Shown in pieces: positions 46,696 to 56,166 of a DNA stretch of 64,000 nucleotides. Location of the stretch: positions 594,647 through 658,646 of the forward strand of contig NZ_BLWF01000002.1 of NCBI RefSeq assembly GCF_013167955.1, in the 5' to 3' direction. The notes beneath the pieces are model-generated. The model did not search any database, was not told the DNA's origin, and saw nothing but the letters and a program-made list of their open reading frames with translations. Each line of letters begins with the position of its first letter. The stretch's first letter is position 1. The stretch is from Thermanaeromonas sp. C210 (lineage in GTDB: Bacteria > Bacillota > DSM-521 > Neomoorellales > Neomoorellaceae). A program made the position numbers and the translations under genes.

Positions 46696-47835
46696 ATGTT
46701 CTATCGGTTGATACGAGCGGCTATTTCTTTGGTCATGGCCGCCGTAGGGTTTTCTGTGGGGCAGGCCGGTCTGTCCCTCTGGACTACGGGGCCTCCGGGG
46801 GCCAAGTGGCCTCTCTTGGGCCTGGTGACCCTGCTCTTTGCCCTGGCCGGTTATGCCCTGGCCCACCGCCTGGTGGATTGGGGGCTGCAGTTCGTCCGCT
46901 GGCTGGAGGCCCGCCTGCAACGCCTGTCGGCCCAGGAACTGGTGAGCGGAGCCCTGGGACTGGTTATTGGCCTTATAATTGCTAATCTTATCGGGGCGCC
47001 CTTTGTTCACCTGCCTTTTGTGGGCCCCTATATTCCCATGATCGGGAGCATATTCCTGGGGTATCTGGGCTGGAGCCTGGGGACCAAGAGAAGGGAAGAG
47101 ATATGGAGCCTGTTCGCCTTTCTCCCCAGGCTGGGCAAAGATAGGTCCAAGGGGGAGGGCGCCCGGAGCGGGGCCAAGATCCTCGACACCAGTGTCATCA
47201 TCGACGGCCGCATTGCCGATATCATTCAGACCGGCTTTCTGGAAGGGACGATGATCATACCGGGCTTTGTCCTGGAAGAGCTGCGCCATATCGCCGATTC
47301 TTCGGATGTACTGAAGCGGAATCGCGGGCGCCGGGGCCTGGATGTTCTAAACAAGATCCGCAAGGAGCTGGGCGTCACGGTAAAAATCCACGAAGAGAAA
47401 TTCGATGACGTGGCCGAGGTGGACAGCAAGCTGGTCCGCCTGGCCCAGAAGCTTAAAGCGCCCATTGTTACCAATGATTATAATTTAAATAAAGTGGCCG
47501 AGCTCCAAGGTATAAGGGTCCTGAACATAAACGAGCTGGCCAATGCGGTGAAGCCCATTGTCCTCCCCGGCGAAGAAATGACCATCCAGGTGATTAAGGA
47601 CGGCAAGGAGGCCGGGCAGGGCGTGGGCTACCTGGATGACGGCACCATGATCGTGGTCGAGAACGGCCGCCGTTACATCGGCCAGTCCATTGCCGTCCTC
47701 GTAACCAGCGTGCTGCAGACTTCTGCCGGACGGATGATATTCGCCCGTCCCAAAGGCCCTGAGAGGAAAAGCCACCACGCAGGCCAGCCCGCCCACCAGC
47801 CCCTCGAACGGGGAGAATACCAGTGCCTTTCTTGA
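46696..47835 (+). CDS. yacL: PIN/TRAM-domain membrane protein (YacL family)
   Basis: A 379-aa protein. Four hydrophobic helices in the first 130 residues are followed by a PIN nuclease domain beginning KILDTSVIIDGRIADI near residue 160, with acidic residues in VDSKLVRLAQ and IVTNDYNLNKVAE. A C-terminal TRAM domain (GEEMTIQVIKDGKEAGQGVG) follows. This is the YacL arrangement, upstream of ispD-ispF as in Bacillus. The RNA substrate is unknown. Its 3' end overlaps ispD by 13 bp. Confidence 0.93.
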   Translation: MFYRLIRAAISLVMAAVGFSVGQAGLSLWTTGPPGAKWPLLGLVTLLFALAGYALAHRLVDWGLQFVRWLEARLQRLSAQELVSGALGLVIGLIIANLIGAPFVHLPFVGPYIPMIGSIFLGYLGWSLGTKRREEIWSLFAFLPRLGKDRSKGEGARSGAKILDTSVIIDGRIADIIQTGFLEGTMIIPGFVLEELRHIADSSDVLKRNRGRRGLDVLNKIRKELGVTVKIHEEKFDDVAEVDSKLVRLAQKLKAPIVTNDYNLNKVAELQGIRVLNINELANAVKPIVLPGEEMTIQVIKDGKEAGQGVGYLDDGTMIVVENGRRYIGQSIAVLVTSVLQTSAGRMIFARPKGPERKSHHAGQPAHQPLERGEYQCLS

Positions 47836-48509
47836 CCGCCCTGGTAGCGGCCGCCGGCCAGGGGAGAAGGATGGGAGCCGGCCGCAACAAAGTTCTGCTC
47901 AACTTAAGGGGCAGGCCGGTTTTAACCTACAGCCTGGACGTCCTGGAAAGTTCACCCCTGGTCCACGCCGTTATCGTCATCACCCGGCGGGAAGACATGG
48001 ACCAGTGCCGGGAGATCCTGGGCAGCCGATATAGCAAGGTTGTGGGCCTGGTGGAAGGGGGCGAAGAGCGCCAGGATTCCGTTTATCGGGGACTGAAGGC
48101 CCTCCCGGAGGAAACAGAGCTGGTGGCGGTCCACGATGCCGCCCGCCCCCTGATGGACGAAGGGCTCCTGGCCAGGGTGGTGGCTGCGGCCCGGGAATGG
48201 GGCGGGGCGGTGGCCGCCGTGCCCGTGCGGGATACCATCAAGCGGGACGATGGTCAGGGGTTGGTCGGCGAAACCCTGGTACGGCAGAACCTTTGGGCCG
48301 CCCAGACGCCCCAGGTTTTCCGCCGGGCCTGGCTGGAGGAGGCCTACCGGCGGGGGAGGGCTGAAGGTTGGCGGGTAACCGACGACGCATCCCTGGTGGA
48401 GAAGTGCGGGTATCCCGTGAAGCTGGTCAAGGGAGACTACCGCAACCTTAAAATAACGACCCCCTATGACCTGCTCCTCGCCGCTGCCCTCCTGGAAATG
48501 AGAAGTTAA
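47823..48509 (+). CDS. ispD: 2-C-methyl-D-erythritol 4-phosphate cytidylyltransferase
   Basis: The third enzyme of the MEP isoprenoid pathway, 228 aa. The CTP loop is [20 protein letters not shown] at the N-terminus, followed by [30 protein letters not shown], and the C-terminal [10 protein letters not shown] and [15 protein letters not shown]. The GTG at 47823 overlaps yacL. ispF follows after 95 bp. Confidence 0.96.
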   Translation: MPFLTALVAAAGQGRRMGAGRNKVLLNLRGRPVLTYSLDVLESSPLVHAVIVITRREDMDQCREILGSRYSKVVGLVEGGEERQDSVYRGLKALPEETELVAVHDAARPLMDEGLLARVVAAAREWGGAVAAVPVRDTIKRDDGQGLVGETLVRQNLWAAQTPQVFRRAWLEEAYRRGRAEGWRVTDDASLVEKCGYPVKLVKGDYRNLKITTPYDLLLAAALLEMRS

Positions 48510-48604
48510 GGGCCCTCCGGGCGGGCAGGAGGAGAATCCCTTTTCTGACGGGGATATTCTGCGATAACACTCGAACCGCACCTCTAGGGGGCGCCGAACA
48601 TATA

Positions 48605-49084
48605 ATGCGCATAGGCCTTGGTTTTGACGTCCACCCTCTGGTAGAAGGCCGCAAGCTCATCCTGGGCGGGGTGGAGATACCCTATGAACGCGGCCTGGCC
48701 GGGCACTCCGATGCGGACGTCCTGCTCCACGCCCTGGCCGACGCCCTCCTAGGCGCTGCTGCTCTGGGAGATATCGGCCAGCACTTTCCGGACGACGACC
48801 CGCGCTTTGCGGGCATAGAGAGCACCCACCTGCTCCGCGAGGCCTGGCAGAAGGTTAGCCAATTGGGCTTTTCCCTGGCCAATGCCGACTGCGTGGTGGT
48901 GGCCCAGCGGCCACGCCTGGCTCCTTATATACCGGCCATGCGGGAAAAGATCGCCGACATCCTGGCCGTACCGGTAAAAAGGATCGGCATTAAAGCTACT
49001 ACCACCGAGGGCCTGGGCTTTACCGGCCGGGGGGAGGGCATAGCCGCCCTGGCCACGGTATTGCTCTTGCCGCCCCTTTCTTGA
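48605..49084 (+). CDS. ispF: 2-C-methyl-D-erythritol 2,4-cyclodiphosphate synthase
   Basis: A zinc enzyme of the MEP pathway, 159 aa. The metal site is GFDVHPL plus [29 protein letters not shown] and [18 protein letters not shown] are also conserved. The ATG at 48605 has no strong ribosome site. Its stop codon overlaps the -35 box of the T-box promoter downstream. Confidence 0.96.
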   Translation: MRIGLGFDVHPLVEGRKLILGGVEIPYERGLAGHSDADVLLHALADALLGAAALGDIGQHFPDDDPRFAGIESTHLLREAWQKVSQLGFSLANADCVVVAQRPRLAPYIPAMREKIADILAVPVKRIGIKATTTEGLGFTGRGEGIAALATVLLLPPLS

Positions 49085-49110
49085 CAAGGACGCGGCCGCC
49101 AATTTATAAT
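49081..49110 (+). promoter_or_regulatory. Sigma-A promoter of the T-box/cysE transcript
   Basis: Perfect TTGACA (49081-49086) and TATAAT (49105-49110) are 18 bp apart; the -35 box overlaps the ispF stop codon. Confidence 0.85.
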
Positions 49111-49117
49111 AGGCAGC

Positions 49118-49378
49118 AAAGAACGAAAGGCGAGGAATGGGGAGAGTAGGCACCATCCGCCGCCTCCAGAGAGGGATCGCCAGGGGCTGGAAGCGGTCCC
49201 AGGCCGGCCGGTGTCGAAGTGCACCCAGGAGCTGTACGGCCGAAGGTCAGTAGGTCGTAACGGTTGGCCCCGTTAACGGTCGGCGGTGCCCTCGGGCGCC
49301 GGTAGAGGGGGGAATTTTCTTCCCAAGCAGGGTGGAACCGCGGAGACCCTTCGTCCCTGGCGTGGCGAAGGGTTTTTT
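49118..49378 (+). promoter_or_regulatory. T-box leader (probably tRNA-Cys responsive)
   Basis: The leader has the AG-box-like GGGGAGAGTA after the start, a likely specifier TGC (in GAAGTGCACC at about 49214-49223), and the invariant T-box AGGGTGGAACCGCGG at 49329-49343. A terminator follows with stem CCCTTCG (49347-49353) / CGAAGGG (49366-49372) and six T. Uncharged tRNA-Cys would base-pair with the specifier and T-box to prevent termination, inducing cysE-cysS. The specifier assignment rests partly on the downstream genes. Confidence 0.92.
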
Positions 49379-49493
49379 AATGGAGAATAGGGGGATACCG
49401 GGAACAGAAGGGAAAAGCCGTTGCCCGGCCACTTGATGCGCAGGCGGGTTTGGGGGACTGTACAACCAGGGGAGGTCGGGAGGTGAAAGCTTT

Positions 49494-50213
49494 ATGGGGT
49501 GGAGGAGCATTAAACGGGACATTGAGGTTGTTTTCGAGCGGGACCCGGCAGCCCGCAGCGTACTGGAAGTCCTCCTGTGCTATCCGGGATTTCACGCCAT
49601 CCTATTGCACCGCGTGGCCCACTTTTTCCATCGGAAAGGCTTTACCCTTCTGGCCCGCTTAATTTCCCAGGTGAACCGTTTCCTGACGGGCATTGAGATC
49701 CATCCGGGAGCCAAACTGGGCGAAGGGATCTTTATCGACCACGGAATGGGCGTAGTCATTGGCGAGACGGCAGAGGTGGGGAATAACGTCACCATCTACC
49801 AGGGGGTCACCCTGGGGGGTACGGGCAAGGAGAGGGGCAAGCGGCACCCTACCGTCGGCGACAACGTGGTCATCGGTACCGGTGCCAAGGTGCTGGGTAA
49901 CATCACCATCGGGAACAACGTAAAAATCGGTGCCGGGTCCGTAGTGCTGCGGGATGTACCTCCTAACTGTACGGTGGTGGGAGTGCCGGGCAAAGTGGTG
50001 GTACGGGACGGGCGCAACATTGCCGACGCCCAAGTAAGCGAAATCGATCTGCACCACGAGGACCTGCCCGACCCGGTGGCCGAGATGCTCCTATGCCTGC
50101 AGCGGCAGATACAGCGCCTGGAAAAGCGCTTGGAAGAACTGGAGGGTAAAAACTTTGAGCCTCTATCTGTTCAATACCCTGACGGGTGGCAAGGAAAAGT
50201 TCGTTCCTGCTGA
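49494..50213 (+). CDS. cysE: Serine O-acetyltransferase
   Basis: CysE acetylates serine in the first step of cysteine synthesis. The 239-aa protein has an N-terminal helical part, then left-handed beta-helix hexapeptides ([57 protein letters not shown]). The ATG at 49494 follows GGGAGGTGAAAG. It overlaps cysS by 59 bp and is under the T-box leader. Confidence 0.96.
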   Translation: MGWRSIKRDIEVVFERDPAARSVLEVLLCYPGFHAILLHRVAHFFHRKGFTLLARLISQVNRFLTGIEIHPGAKLGEGIFIDHGMGVVIGETAEVGNNVTIYQGVTLGGTGKERGKRHPTVGDNVVIGTGAKVLGNITIGNNVKIGAGSVVLRDVPPNCTVVGVPGKVVVRDGRNIADAQVSEIDLHHEDLPDPVAEMLLCLQRQIQRLEKRLEELEGKNFEPLSVQYPDGWQGKVRSC

Positions 50214-51624
50214 GCCGGGACTGGTTAGAATGTACGTCTGCGGCCCCACCACCTATAACTACATCCACCTGGGCAATGCCCGGCCCCTGGTGGTTTTCGA
50301 TTCCCTGAGGCGTTATCTGGAATACCGGGGATACGCAGTCTTCTATGTGCAGAACTTTACCGACATTGATGACAAAATTATCCACAGGGCCCGGGAAGAG
50401 GGCGTGCCGGCTGAAGTCCTGGCCGCCAGGTATATCCGGGAATTCTTTGTGGATGCCGATGCCTTGAACGTAAGGCGGGCCAGCCTCTATCCCCGGGTGA
50501 GCCACCACATCGAGGATATTATTCGGGCCGTGGAGGACCTGATCCGGCGGGGTTACGCTTATGCCGCCAAGGGGGACGTCTATTTTGCTGTGGATAAGTT
50601 TCCCGCCTACGGCAGGCTATCCCGACGTCAGCCCGAGGAAATGATGGCCGGTGCCCGGGTGGAGATCGGCGAGGACAAAAGGAACCCCCTGGACTTTGCC
50701 CTCTGGAAGAAGGCCCGGCCCGGTGAGCCGGCCTGGGACAGCCCCTGGGGACTCGGCCGGCCCGGCTGGCATATTGAATGCTCCACCATGGCCCTGAAAT
50801 ACCTGGGCCCTTCCTTCGACATCCACGGCGGGGGAGCAGATCTCATCTTTCCCCACCATGAAAACGAAATCGCCCAGGCCGAGGCCCTGACGGGGAAGCC
50901 CTTTGCCCGGTTCTGGCTGCACAACGGTTTCATCACCGTCAATCAGGAGAAGATGTCCAAATCCAAGGGAAACTTCTTTCTCCTGCGGGAGATCCTGGGG
51001 CGGTTCAGGCCCCAGGCCGTACGCCTTTATCTCTTGGGCACCCATTACCGCAGCCCCCTGGACTTTGCCGATGAGTACCTGGAAGAGGCGGAGAGAGGCT
51101 ATGACCGCCTGGTCAACGCCCGGGTGGTTCTGGCCGAGGCCCTGGCCGCCTCGGGTGGCGGGGACCGTGAAGGGGTCGGAGGCCCTGCGGGGGAAGGGGC
51201 AACTCCGGCCGCCCTCGAGCTGAGGGAACGGGTAAGGTCCCTGCGCTCTAAACTCGAGGCGGCCTTGGACGATGATTTTAATACCGCCCATGCCCTGGGC
51301 GTCCTGTACGAACTGGTGCGCGAGATTAACACCTTTGTTAACCGCGGCGAGAAGGGGCCGGGGACAGCAGAAGCCCTGGCGGAGGCCGCCTCCGTCCTAG
51401 ACGATTTGGGAGAGGGTGTCCTGGGTCTTTTCGGCGGCGCCAGGCAGGAGGCGGACGGCGGGCTGGTGGCCGGGCTGGTGGAGCTTATCCTCTCCATCCG
51501 GCAGGATGCCCGCCAGCGCAAGGACTGGGCCACGGCCGACTATCTGCGGGACCGTCTCAAAGAGCTGGGGATTATCCTGGAGGACACCCCCCACGGTGTC
51601 CGCTGGAGGATTCGTCGCGGGTGA
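50155..51624 (+). CDS. cysS: Cysteinyl-tRNA synthetase
   Basis: The class I synthetase for cysteine, 489 aa. The zinc-site start is [19 protein letters not shown], with the HIGH motif as HLGN. Next come [36 protein letters not shown] and the KMSKSKGNF loop. The TTG start at 50155 has GGAGGG upstream inside cysE, and the long overlap keeps both products coupled. The mrnC start touches its stop. Confidence 0.97.
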   Translation: MSLYLFNTLTGGKEKFVPAEPGLVRMYVCGPTTYNYIHLGNARPLVVFDSLRRYLEYRGYAVFYVQNFTDIDDKIIHRAREEGVPAEVLAARYIREFFVDADALNVRRASLYPRVSHHIEDIIRAVEDLIRRGYAYAAKGDVYFAVDKFPAYGRLSRRQPEEMMAGARVEIGEDKRNPLDFALWKKARPGEPAWDSPWGLGRPGWHIECSTMALKYLGPSFDIHGGGADLIFPHHENEIAQAEALTGKPFARFWLHNGFITVNQEKMSKSKGNFFLLREILGRFRPQAVRLYLLGTHYRSPLDFADEYLEEAERGYDRLVNARVVLAEALAASGGGDREGVGGPAGEGATPAALELRERVRSLRSKLEAALDDDFNTAHALGVLYELVREINTFVNRGEKGPGTAEALAEAASVLDDLGEGVLGLFGGARQEADGGLVAGLVELILSIRQDARQRKDWATADYLRDRLKELGIILEDTPHGVRWRIRRG

Positions 51625-52058
51625 GGCCGAAGGAGGAATTGTTGCCGATACCGACCAGCCTGCCACCGGAGCAAGTGGAGGAGCTTTCCCCCCTGGTCCT
51701 GGCCTATGTAGGCGACGCCGTTTACGAACTTCTGGTACGGAGTTACTTGGTTCAAGGGAGGGCTACCAGGGTGGATGTCCTTCACCGGGAAGCAGTGGAG
51801 TTTGTGGCCGCCGTCAACCAGGCCCGGCTGGTGCCCCGCCTGGAGGGAAGGCTTACGTCGGAGGAAAAGGAAGTCCTCCGACGCGGACGCAATGCCAGGC
51901 CGGGACATCTGCCGCGGCATGCCACGCCCCTGGAGTACCGCTACAGCACGGCCCTGGAAACCCTTTTCGGCTACCTTTACCTGAAAGGGGACTGGCCCCG
52001 GTTGCGGCAGGTGTTTGCTGCTGTTTGTGAGCTGGTTGAGGGGGGACAAGGCCCATGA
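51621..52058 (+). CDS. mrnC: Mini-ribonuclease III
   Basis: MrnC is an RNase III catalytic domain without dsRBD that matures 23S rRNA. The 145-aa protein has [18 protein letters not shown] (catalytic signature), [19 protein letters not shown] and [17 protein letters not shown] at 51621 overlaps the cysS TGA; AAGGAGG at about 51630 could support a TTG a few codons in. It overlaps thyX by 4 bp. Confidence 0.93.
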   Translation: MRPKEELLPIPTSLPPEQVEELSPLVLAYVGDAVYELLVRSYLVQGRATRVDVLHREAVEFVAAVNQARLVPRLEGRLTSEEKEVLRRGRNARPGHLPRHATPLEYRYSTALETLFGYLYLKGDWPRLRQVFAAVCELVEGGQGP

Positions 52059-52759
52059 TCATCGAGAGCCCCCGGGTTTTGGTGCCTCAGACCGCCCTGG
52101 ACCCTCGTATCCTGGAAAAACTGGAGCGTTATGCCCGGGTATGCTACAAATCCGAGGGTAAAATCAAAGATCACACGGCCGCGCCCTTCCTGAGGAATAT
52201 TTTGCAGCGGGGACATGAGTCCGTCATCGAACACGAAAAGATTACCGTCCTGATGGTGGTGGACCGGGGTATATCCCATGAGATCGTCAGGCACCGTCTG
52301 GGCTCCTACAGCCAGGAATCGACCAGGTACTGCAATTACGGCCGGGACCAATTCGGCCGGGAGATAACGGTCATCGAACCCTTTTTCCTGACCGGTAAAA
52401 AGGAGTATTATTACTGGAAGGAGGCCTGTTTGGCCGCCGAAAAGAGTTATATGGCTTTGCTGGAGACCTGTACCCCCCAGGAAGCGCGTTCGGTCTTGCC
52501 CACCTCCCTCAAGACCGAGCTGGTGGTTACCTATAACCTGAGGGAATGGCGGCATTTCTTCCGCCTGCGGTGCTCTCCGGCGGCCCACCCGCAAATGCGG
52601 CAGGTGGCCATTCCCCTGCTCTTGTTTTTTAAAGCAAAGCTGCCCGTGCTGTTCGAAGATATTCCCTATGATGTGCAGTTCCCGCCGGAACATTACGCCC
52701 GGGTAGTCATCACCGATGATTTTTTCAACCCCCTCCAGCCCTGGCAAGGTGAGGATTAG
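52055..52759 (+). CDS. thyX: FAD-dependent thymidylate synthase ThyX
   Basis: ThyX makes dTMP from dUMP with methylene-THF and FAD. The 234-aa protein has [20 protein letters not shown] and the ThyX motif [14 protein letters not shown], then [20 protein letters not shown]. The ATG at 52055 overlaps mrnC (ATGA). No thyA was seen in this window. Confidence 0.95.
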   Translation: MIIESPRVLVPQTALDPRILEKLERYARVCYKSEGKIKDHTAAPFLRNILQRGHESVIEHEKITVLMVVDRGISHEIVRHRLGSYSQESTRYCNYGRDQFGREITVIEPFFLTGKKEYYYWKEACLAAEKSYMALLETCTPQEARSVLPTSLKTELVVTYNLREWRHFFRLRCSPAAHPQMRQVAIPLLLFFKAKLPVLFEDIPYDVQFPPEHYARVVITDDFFNPLQPWQGED

Positions 52760-52780
52760 AAAGGAGGCCCGGGCGAAGGT

Positions 52781-53557
52781 ATGGAAGAAATCCTGGCCGG
52801 GCGCCAGGCGGTCAGGGAGGCCTTGAAGGCCGGCCGCCCCCTGAACAAGATTCTGGTGGCCCACGGCGCCGAGGGACGCACAGTGTCTGAAATCGTGTAC
52901 CTGGCCCGGGAGCAGGGCGTTCCCTTGCAGAAGGTGGACCGCCGGGCCTTGAACCGGGTGGCCGGTGAGGTACCCCACCAGGGGGTGGTAGCCCTGGCGG
53001 CGGCCAAAGGTTACGTCGAGGTGGAGGACCTTTTGGAAGCTTCCCGGCAGAGGCAGGAGGCTCCCTTTCTGCTGATGCTCGACGGCGTGGAGGACCCGCA
53101 GAACCTGGGAGCCGTCCTCCGCCTGGCCGACGCTTGCGGCGTCCACGGGGTTATTATCCCCCGCCGCCGCAGCGCCGGGCTTTCGCCGGCCGTGGCCCGC
53201 GTGGCGGCAGGGGCCGTGGAATACGTTCCGGTGGCTCGGGTGGCGAACCTTGGTACCACGCTGGAAGCCTTAAAGGAGCGCGGCCTTTGGGCCATCGGTG
53301 CCGAAGGAGACGGGGAAACCCTGGCCTTTGCAGCCGACTTCACCTTGCCCCTGGTCCTGGTGCTGGGAGGAGAAGGGAAGGGGCTTTCTTACCTGGTGAG
53401 GCGGAAGTGCGACCTGGTGGTCAGGCTGCCCATGCGGGGTCACATCAACTCCTTAAATGTAGCCGCTGCCGCTGCCGTTCTTCTCTATGAGGTAGTTCGC
53501 CAGCGGGAGTTCCCCGCTGCGGCCAGGGGAATGCACCATGACCGTACTGATTCTTGA
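52781..53557 (+). CDS. rlmB: 23S rRNA (guanosine2251-2'-O)-methyltransferase RlmB (TrmH family)
   Basis: A SPOUT methyltransferase of 258 aa. An N-terminal substrate-binding domain (EEILAGRQAVREALKAGRPL) precedes the knot: LDGVEDPQNLGAVLRLADAC, VLGGEGKGL and RLPMRGHINSLNVAAAAAVL. The ATG at 52781 lies behind AAAGGAGG. The next gene overlaps it by 20 bp. Confidence 0.93.
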   Translation: MEEILAGRQAVREALKAGRPLNKILVAHGAEGRTVSEIVYLAREQGVPLQKVDRRALNRVAGEVPHQGVVALAAAKGYVEVEDLLEASRQRQEAPFLLMLDGVEDPQNLGAVLRLADACGVHGVIIPRRRSAGLSPAVARVAAGAVEYVPVARVANLGTTLEALKERGLWAIGAEGDGETLAFAADFTLPLVLVLGGEGKGLSYLVRRKCDLVVRLPMRGHINSLNVAAAAAVLLYEVVRQREFPAAARGMHHDRTDS

Positions 53558-54038
53558 CGGGTACAATGTCATACACAGCTGGCCCGAACTTCTCCGGCTC
53601 AAAGAGTCAAATTTAGGCCACGCCAGGGATAAACTAATAGATGAGATGATAAATGTCCGGCCTCTCCTCGGTGTGGAGATCTTCATCGTTTTCGACGCCT
53701 ACCGCCTCGGAGGCCGTGATACCGGGCAGGAGGAACAGGCCGGCGTCCGGGTGATCTATACCCGGCAGGGCGAAACGGCAGATACCTGTATTGAAAGGCT
53801 GGCGGGGGAGCTGGTTACCGCGGGGAAGGAAGTTGTAGTGGTGACGGGGGACTGGCTGGAACAGAGGGTAGTCTGGGGGAAGGGGGCCCTGCGCCTGTCA
53901 CCTATGGGATTAAGAAAACTGGTGCTGGAAGTGCGCCGGAAGGTGGAGGGATATACTGAAGAGCGGGACTACAACCCCCTGGACGGATACCTGTCTCCCC
54001 ATGAGCGGATGATTTTGGAAAAATGGCGAAGGGAATAG
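53538..54038 (+). CDS. yacP: NYN-domain ribonuclease-like protein (YacP/Rae1)
   Basis: A 166-aa protein of the NYN/PIN-like fold. It starts TVLILDGYNVIHSWPELLRL; acidic residues recur in IFIVFDAYRLGG, then ADTCIERLAGEL and VVTGDWLEQRVVWG. The B. subtilis orthologue (Rae1) cleaves mRNA in the ribosomal A site. The position after rlmB and before sigH is conserved in Firmicutes. A helical basic tail ends the protein. Confidence 0.92.
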   Translation: MTVLILDGYNVIHSWPELLRLKESNLGHARDKLIDEMINVRPLLGVEIFIVFDAYRLGGRDTGQEEQAGVRVIYTRQGETADTCIERLAGELVTAGKEVVVVTGDWLEQRVVWGKGALRLSPMGLRKLVLEVRRKVEGYTEERDYNPLDGYLSPHERMILEKWRRE

Positions 54039-54082
54039 AGTAGGGGGCTGGGAAGCTGTAAGGGGAGGAAATTTTTCGAGTC

Positions 54083-54111
54083 TTGCTCTAGAGGCCGATT
54101 TCCGGTATAAT
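54083..54111 (+). promoter_or_regulatory. Sigma-A promoter of sigH
   Basis: TTGCTC at 54083-54088 and TATAAT at 54106-54111 with a 17-bp spacer, 79 bp before the sigH ATG. Confidence 0.7.
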
Positions 54112-54189
54112 TGATGGTGTCTTGGACAAGGATATATAGCCTCCCGAAACATAGAATTATATGGAGAAACCGGAGGCGGAGGCGGTGCC

Positions 54190-54834
54190 ATGAGCGTCAA
54201 TCTCCAGCGCGAGACCTTCCATAGCTACGAGGTCATGGGGGACGAGGAAATTGTTACTTTGGCTCAGGAGGGGGATGACGTAGCCCAGGAATATTTAATA
54301 AATAAATATCGCAATTTCGTACGGGCCAAGGCCCGGGCTTATTTCCTAGTGGGGGCCGACAGGGAAGATATCATCCAGGAAGGGATGATCGGCCTCTACA
54401 AAGCTATACGGGATTTCCGGGGCGACAAACTGTCGTCTTTTCGTGCCTTTGCGGAATTGTGTATTACGCGCCAGATCATTACGGCCATAAAGACGGCCAC
54501 CCGCCAGAAGCATATCCCCCTCAATTCCTATGTGTCCCTGAACAAACCGGTTTACGACGAAGATTCCGATCGCACCCTTCTGGACATCATCTCCGGTTCC
54601 AGGATTGCCGACCCCGAGGAACTTATAATTAGCCGGGAGGAATTTTACAATATCGAGGAGAAGATGGGAGAGATCTTAAGCTCCCTGGAGCGAGAGGTTT
54701 TAATGTCCTACCTGGAGGGCAAGTCCTACCAGGAGATCGCCCTAGACCTCCAGCGCCACGTTAAGTCCATCGATAACGCCCTCCAAAGGGTAAAAAGGAA
54801 GCTGGAGCGCTATCTGGAAAGGCGGGACGCCTAA
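54190..54834 (+). CDS. sigH: RNA polymerase sigma-H factor (Spo0H)
   Basis: A 214-aa sigma-70 family factor for early sporulation and transition-state genes. Region 2 (AQEYLINKYRNFVRAKARAY, then EDIIQEGMIGLYKAIRDFRG and FRAFAELCITRQIITAIKTA) and region 4 (LSSLEREVLMSYLEGKSYQE, then KSIDNALQRVKRKLERYL) are clear. The ATG at 54190 follows GGAGGCGG. The tRNA cluster follows. Confidence 0.95.
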   Translation: MSVNLQRETFHSYEVMGDEEIVTLAQEGDDVAQEYLINKYRNFVRAKARAYFLVGADREDIIQEGMIGLYKAIRDFRGDKLSSFRAFAELCITRQIITAIKTATRQKHIPLNSYVSLNKPVYDEDSDRTLLDIISGSRIADPEELIISREEFYNIEEKMGEILSSLEREVLMSYLEGKSYQEIALDLQRHVKSIDNALQRVKRKLERYLERRDA

Positions 54835-54874
54835 GGAGAAGCCCTTCAGGGCAAGAAATGGCAGGCCAAAGGCC

Positions 54875-54903
54875 TTGACGGCTGCTCCGGGAGTTGATAT
54901 AAT
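54875..54903 (+). promoter_or_regulatory. Sigma-A promoter of the tRNA cluster
   Basis: TTGACG at 54875-54880 and TATAAT at 54898-54903 with a 17-bp spacer, 38 bp before tRNA-Tyr. Confidence 0.8.
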
Positions 54904-54940
54904 TACTTCTGCGTCTGGGAAAACTGAAGAGCGAAAAAGG

Positions 54941-55026
54941 GGAGGGGTACCCAAGCTGGCCAAAGGGGGCAGACTGTAAATCTGCTGGCGATGCCTTCGC
55001 TGGTTCGAATCCAGCCCCCTCCACCA
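54941..55026 (+). tRNA. tRNA-Tyr (anticodon GTA)
   Basis: 86 nt with a long variable arm. Acceptor GGAGGGG/CCCCTCC, anticodon loop in CAGACTGTAAATCTG, encoded CCA. Confidence 0.97.
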
Positions 55027-55037
55027 TAAATCTTCAC

Positions 55038-55113
<76 letters not shown>

Positions 55114-55114
55114 T

Positions 55115-55190
55115 GCCCATATAGCTCAGTTGGTAGAGCGTCGCCTTGGTAAGGCGGAGGTCACCGGTTCAATCCCGGTTATGGGCTCCA
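55115..55190 (+). tRNA. tRNA-Thr (anticodon GGT)
   Basis: 76 nt. Acceptor GCCCATA/TATGGGC, anticodon loop CTTGGTAAG, encoded CCA. Its last 29 bp are repeated exactly at 61594-61622 and mark the boundary of the adjoining island. Confidence 0.97.
55162..55190 (+). repeat. Island boundary repeat, left (3' end of tRNA-Thr)
   Basis: A 29-bp sequence beginning CACCGGTTCAATCCC, covering the T-arm and 3' acceptor strand to CCA. It is identical to 61594-61622; flanking bases differ on both sides. Confidence 0.85.
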
Positions 55191-55196
55191 CGCTCT

Positions 55197-55245
55197 CGCC
55201 CTACCCGAAAATAGTCCGGTAAAAGCGGGTAGGGCGATGTTCTTT
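55197..55245 (+). terminator. Terminator after tRNA-Thr
   Basis: An 11-bp perfect stem, CGCCCTACCCG (55197-55207) with CGGGTAGGGCG (55226-55236), followed by ATGTTCTTTTA. It lies inside the island, so the island appears to supply a terminator to the tRNA operon. Confidence 0.8.
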
Positions 55246-55415
55246 TATATTCGGCAGGGGTACCATATGTGCTCCTGCTCTTTTGTGCGCCCGGGCATGG
55301 GTGTTAACTTGATGGTTAATAAGTGGGTAAGCGTCAAATATAACCCACCTTGGCATTGTGCTCGAGTTTAAGGGATAATCTTCCTCGGAAAACTAACTGA
55401 GGAGGATTTCCCCTT

Positions 55416-55736
55416 ATGACCAGAGCCGAATTACAAAAACTTTGGGAAGCTCGTATAGCCGAATACAGGGAAAGCGGGCAAAGCGTTAAAGAATGGTGCG
55501 CCTCCCATGAGGGCATTAGCCCCAGGCAGTTATGGTACTGGCTGCGGAAGTTTAAGAACCAGACCACAGCTCCCCCGGAAAGTTCCAACCGGTGGCTGCC
55601 AATAGAAATAAGCGAGCAAGGTTCCCCAGAACAGTCCCTACTGGTCAAAATAGGACCGGCCAGCATCGAGGTAAGACCCGGCTTTGACCCGGCCTTGCTC
55701 ATCCAGGTAGTACGGGTGCTGGTAAGCTTATGCTAA
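55416..55736 (+). CDS. tnpA: IS66 accessory protein TnpA
   Basis: A 106-aa first gene of IS66-type elements. The helix-turn-helix region is KLWEARIAEYRESGQSVKEW, then CASHEGISPRQLWYWLRKFK. The C-terminal ASIEVRPGFDPALLIQVVRV is typical. The ATG at 55416 follows GAGGAGG. It overlaps tnpB by 7 bp. It appears intact. Confidence 0.9.
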   Translation: MTRAELQKLWEARIAEYRESGQSVKEWCASHEGISPRQLWYWLRKFKNQTTAPPESSNRWLPIEISEQGSPEQSLLVKIGPASIEVRPGFDPALLIQVVRVLVSLC

Positions 55737-56086
55737 ACGAAGTTAGCATCGACCGGGTTTATCTCGCCTGCGGCGCCACGGATTTGCGCAAGTCTATCGA
55801 CGGCCTGGCGGTGCTGGTCAAGGAAGGTTTCGAATTAGACCCTTTCTCTTCTTGCCTCTTTGTTTTCTGCAACCGTAAGAGGGACAAACTAAAGATCCTC
55901 CACTGGGAACACAACGGGTTCTGGCTTTATTACCGCCGGCTGGAGAAGGGCAAATTCATATGGCCTGTGGGAAATACTTCTTCCACCATCACCATAAGCC
56001 GCCGGGAGCTGCGCTGGCTGCTTGACGGCCTTCCCCTGAACCAGCCCAAAGCCCATCCCGAGGTAAAAGCACGCACCATCTTGTAA
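55730..56086 (+). CDS. tnpB: IS66 accessory protein TnpB
   Basis: A 118-aa second IS66 protein with the family signature VYLACGATDLRKSIDGLAVL, then LFVFCNRKRDKLKILHWEHN and GFWLYYRRLEKGKFIWP. It appears intact. The element is not autonomous because its transposase is broken. Confidence 0.93.
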   Translation: MLNEVSIDRVYLACGATDLRKSIDGLAVLVKEGFELDPFSSCLFVFCNRKRDKLKILHWEHNGFWLYYRRLEKGKFIWPVGNTSSTITISRRELRWLLDGLPLNQPKAHPEVKARTIL

Positions 56087-56166
56087 TATAAAGCATCAGG
56101 AAGAAATATTTTCACCTTATGGTTTATTCTAGAGGAATTTGGGCTGATTCGTCGAATTATTAAAGC

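Noticed and set aside
51977..53146. A 389-codon open frame on the minus strand
   Set aside because: It lies wholly opposite thyX and rlmB, which have clear family motifs; its translation shows no domain, so it is a GC-bias shadow.
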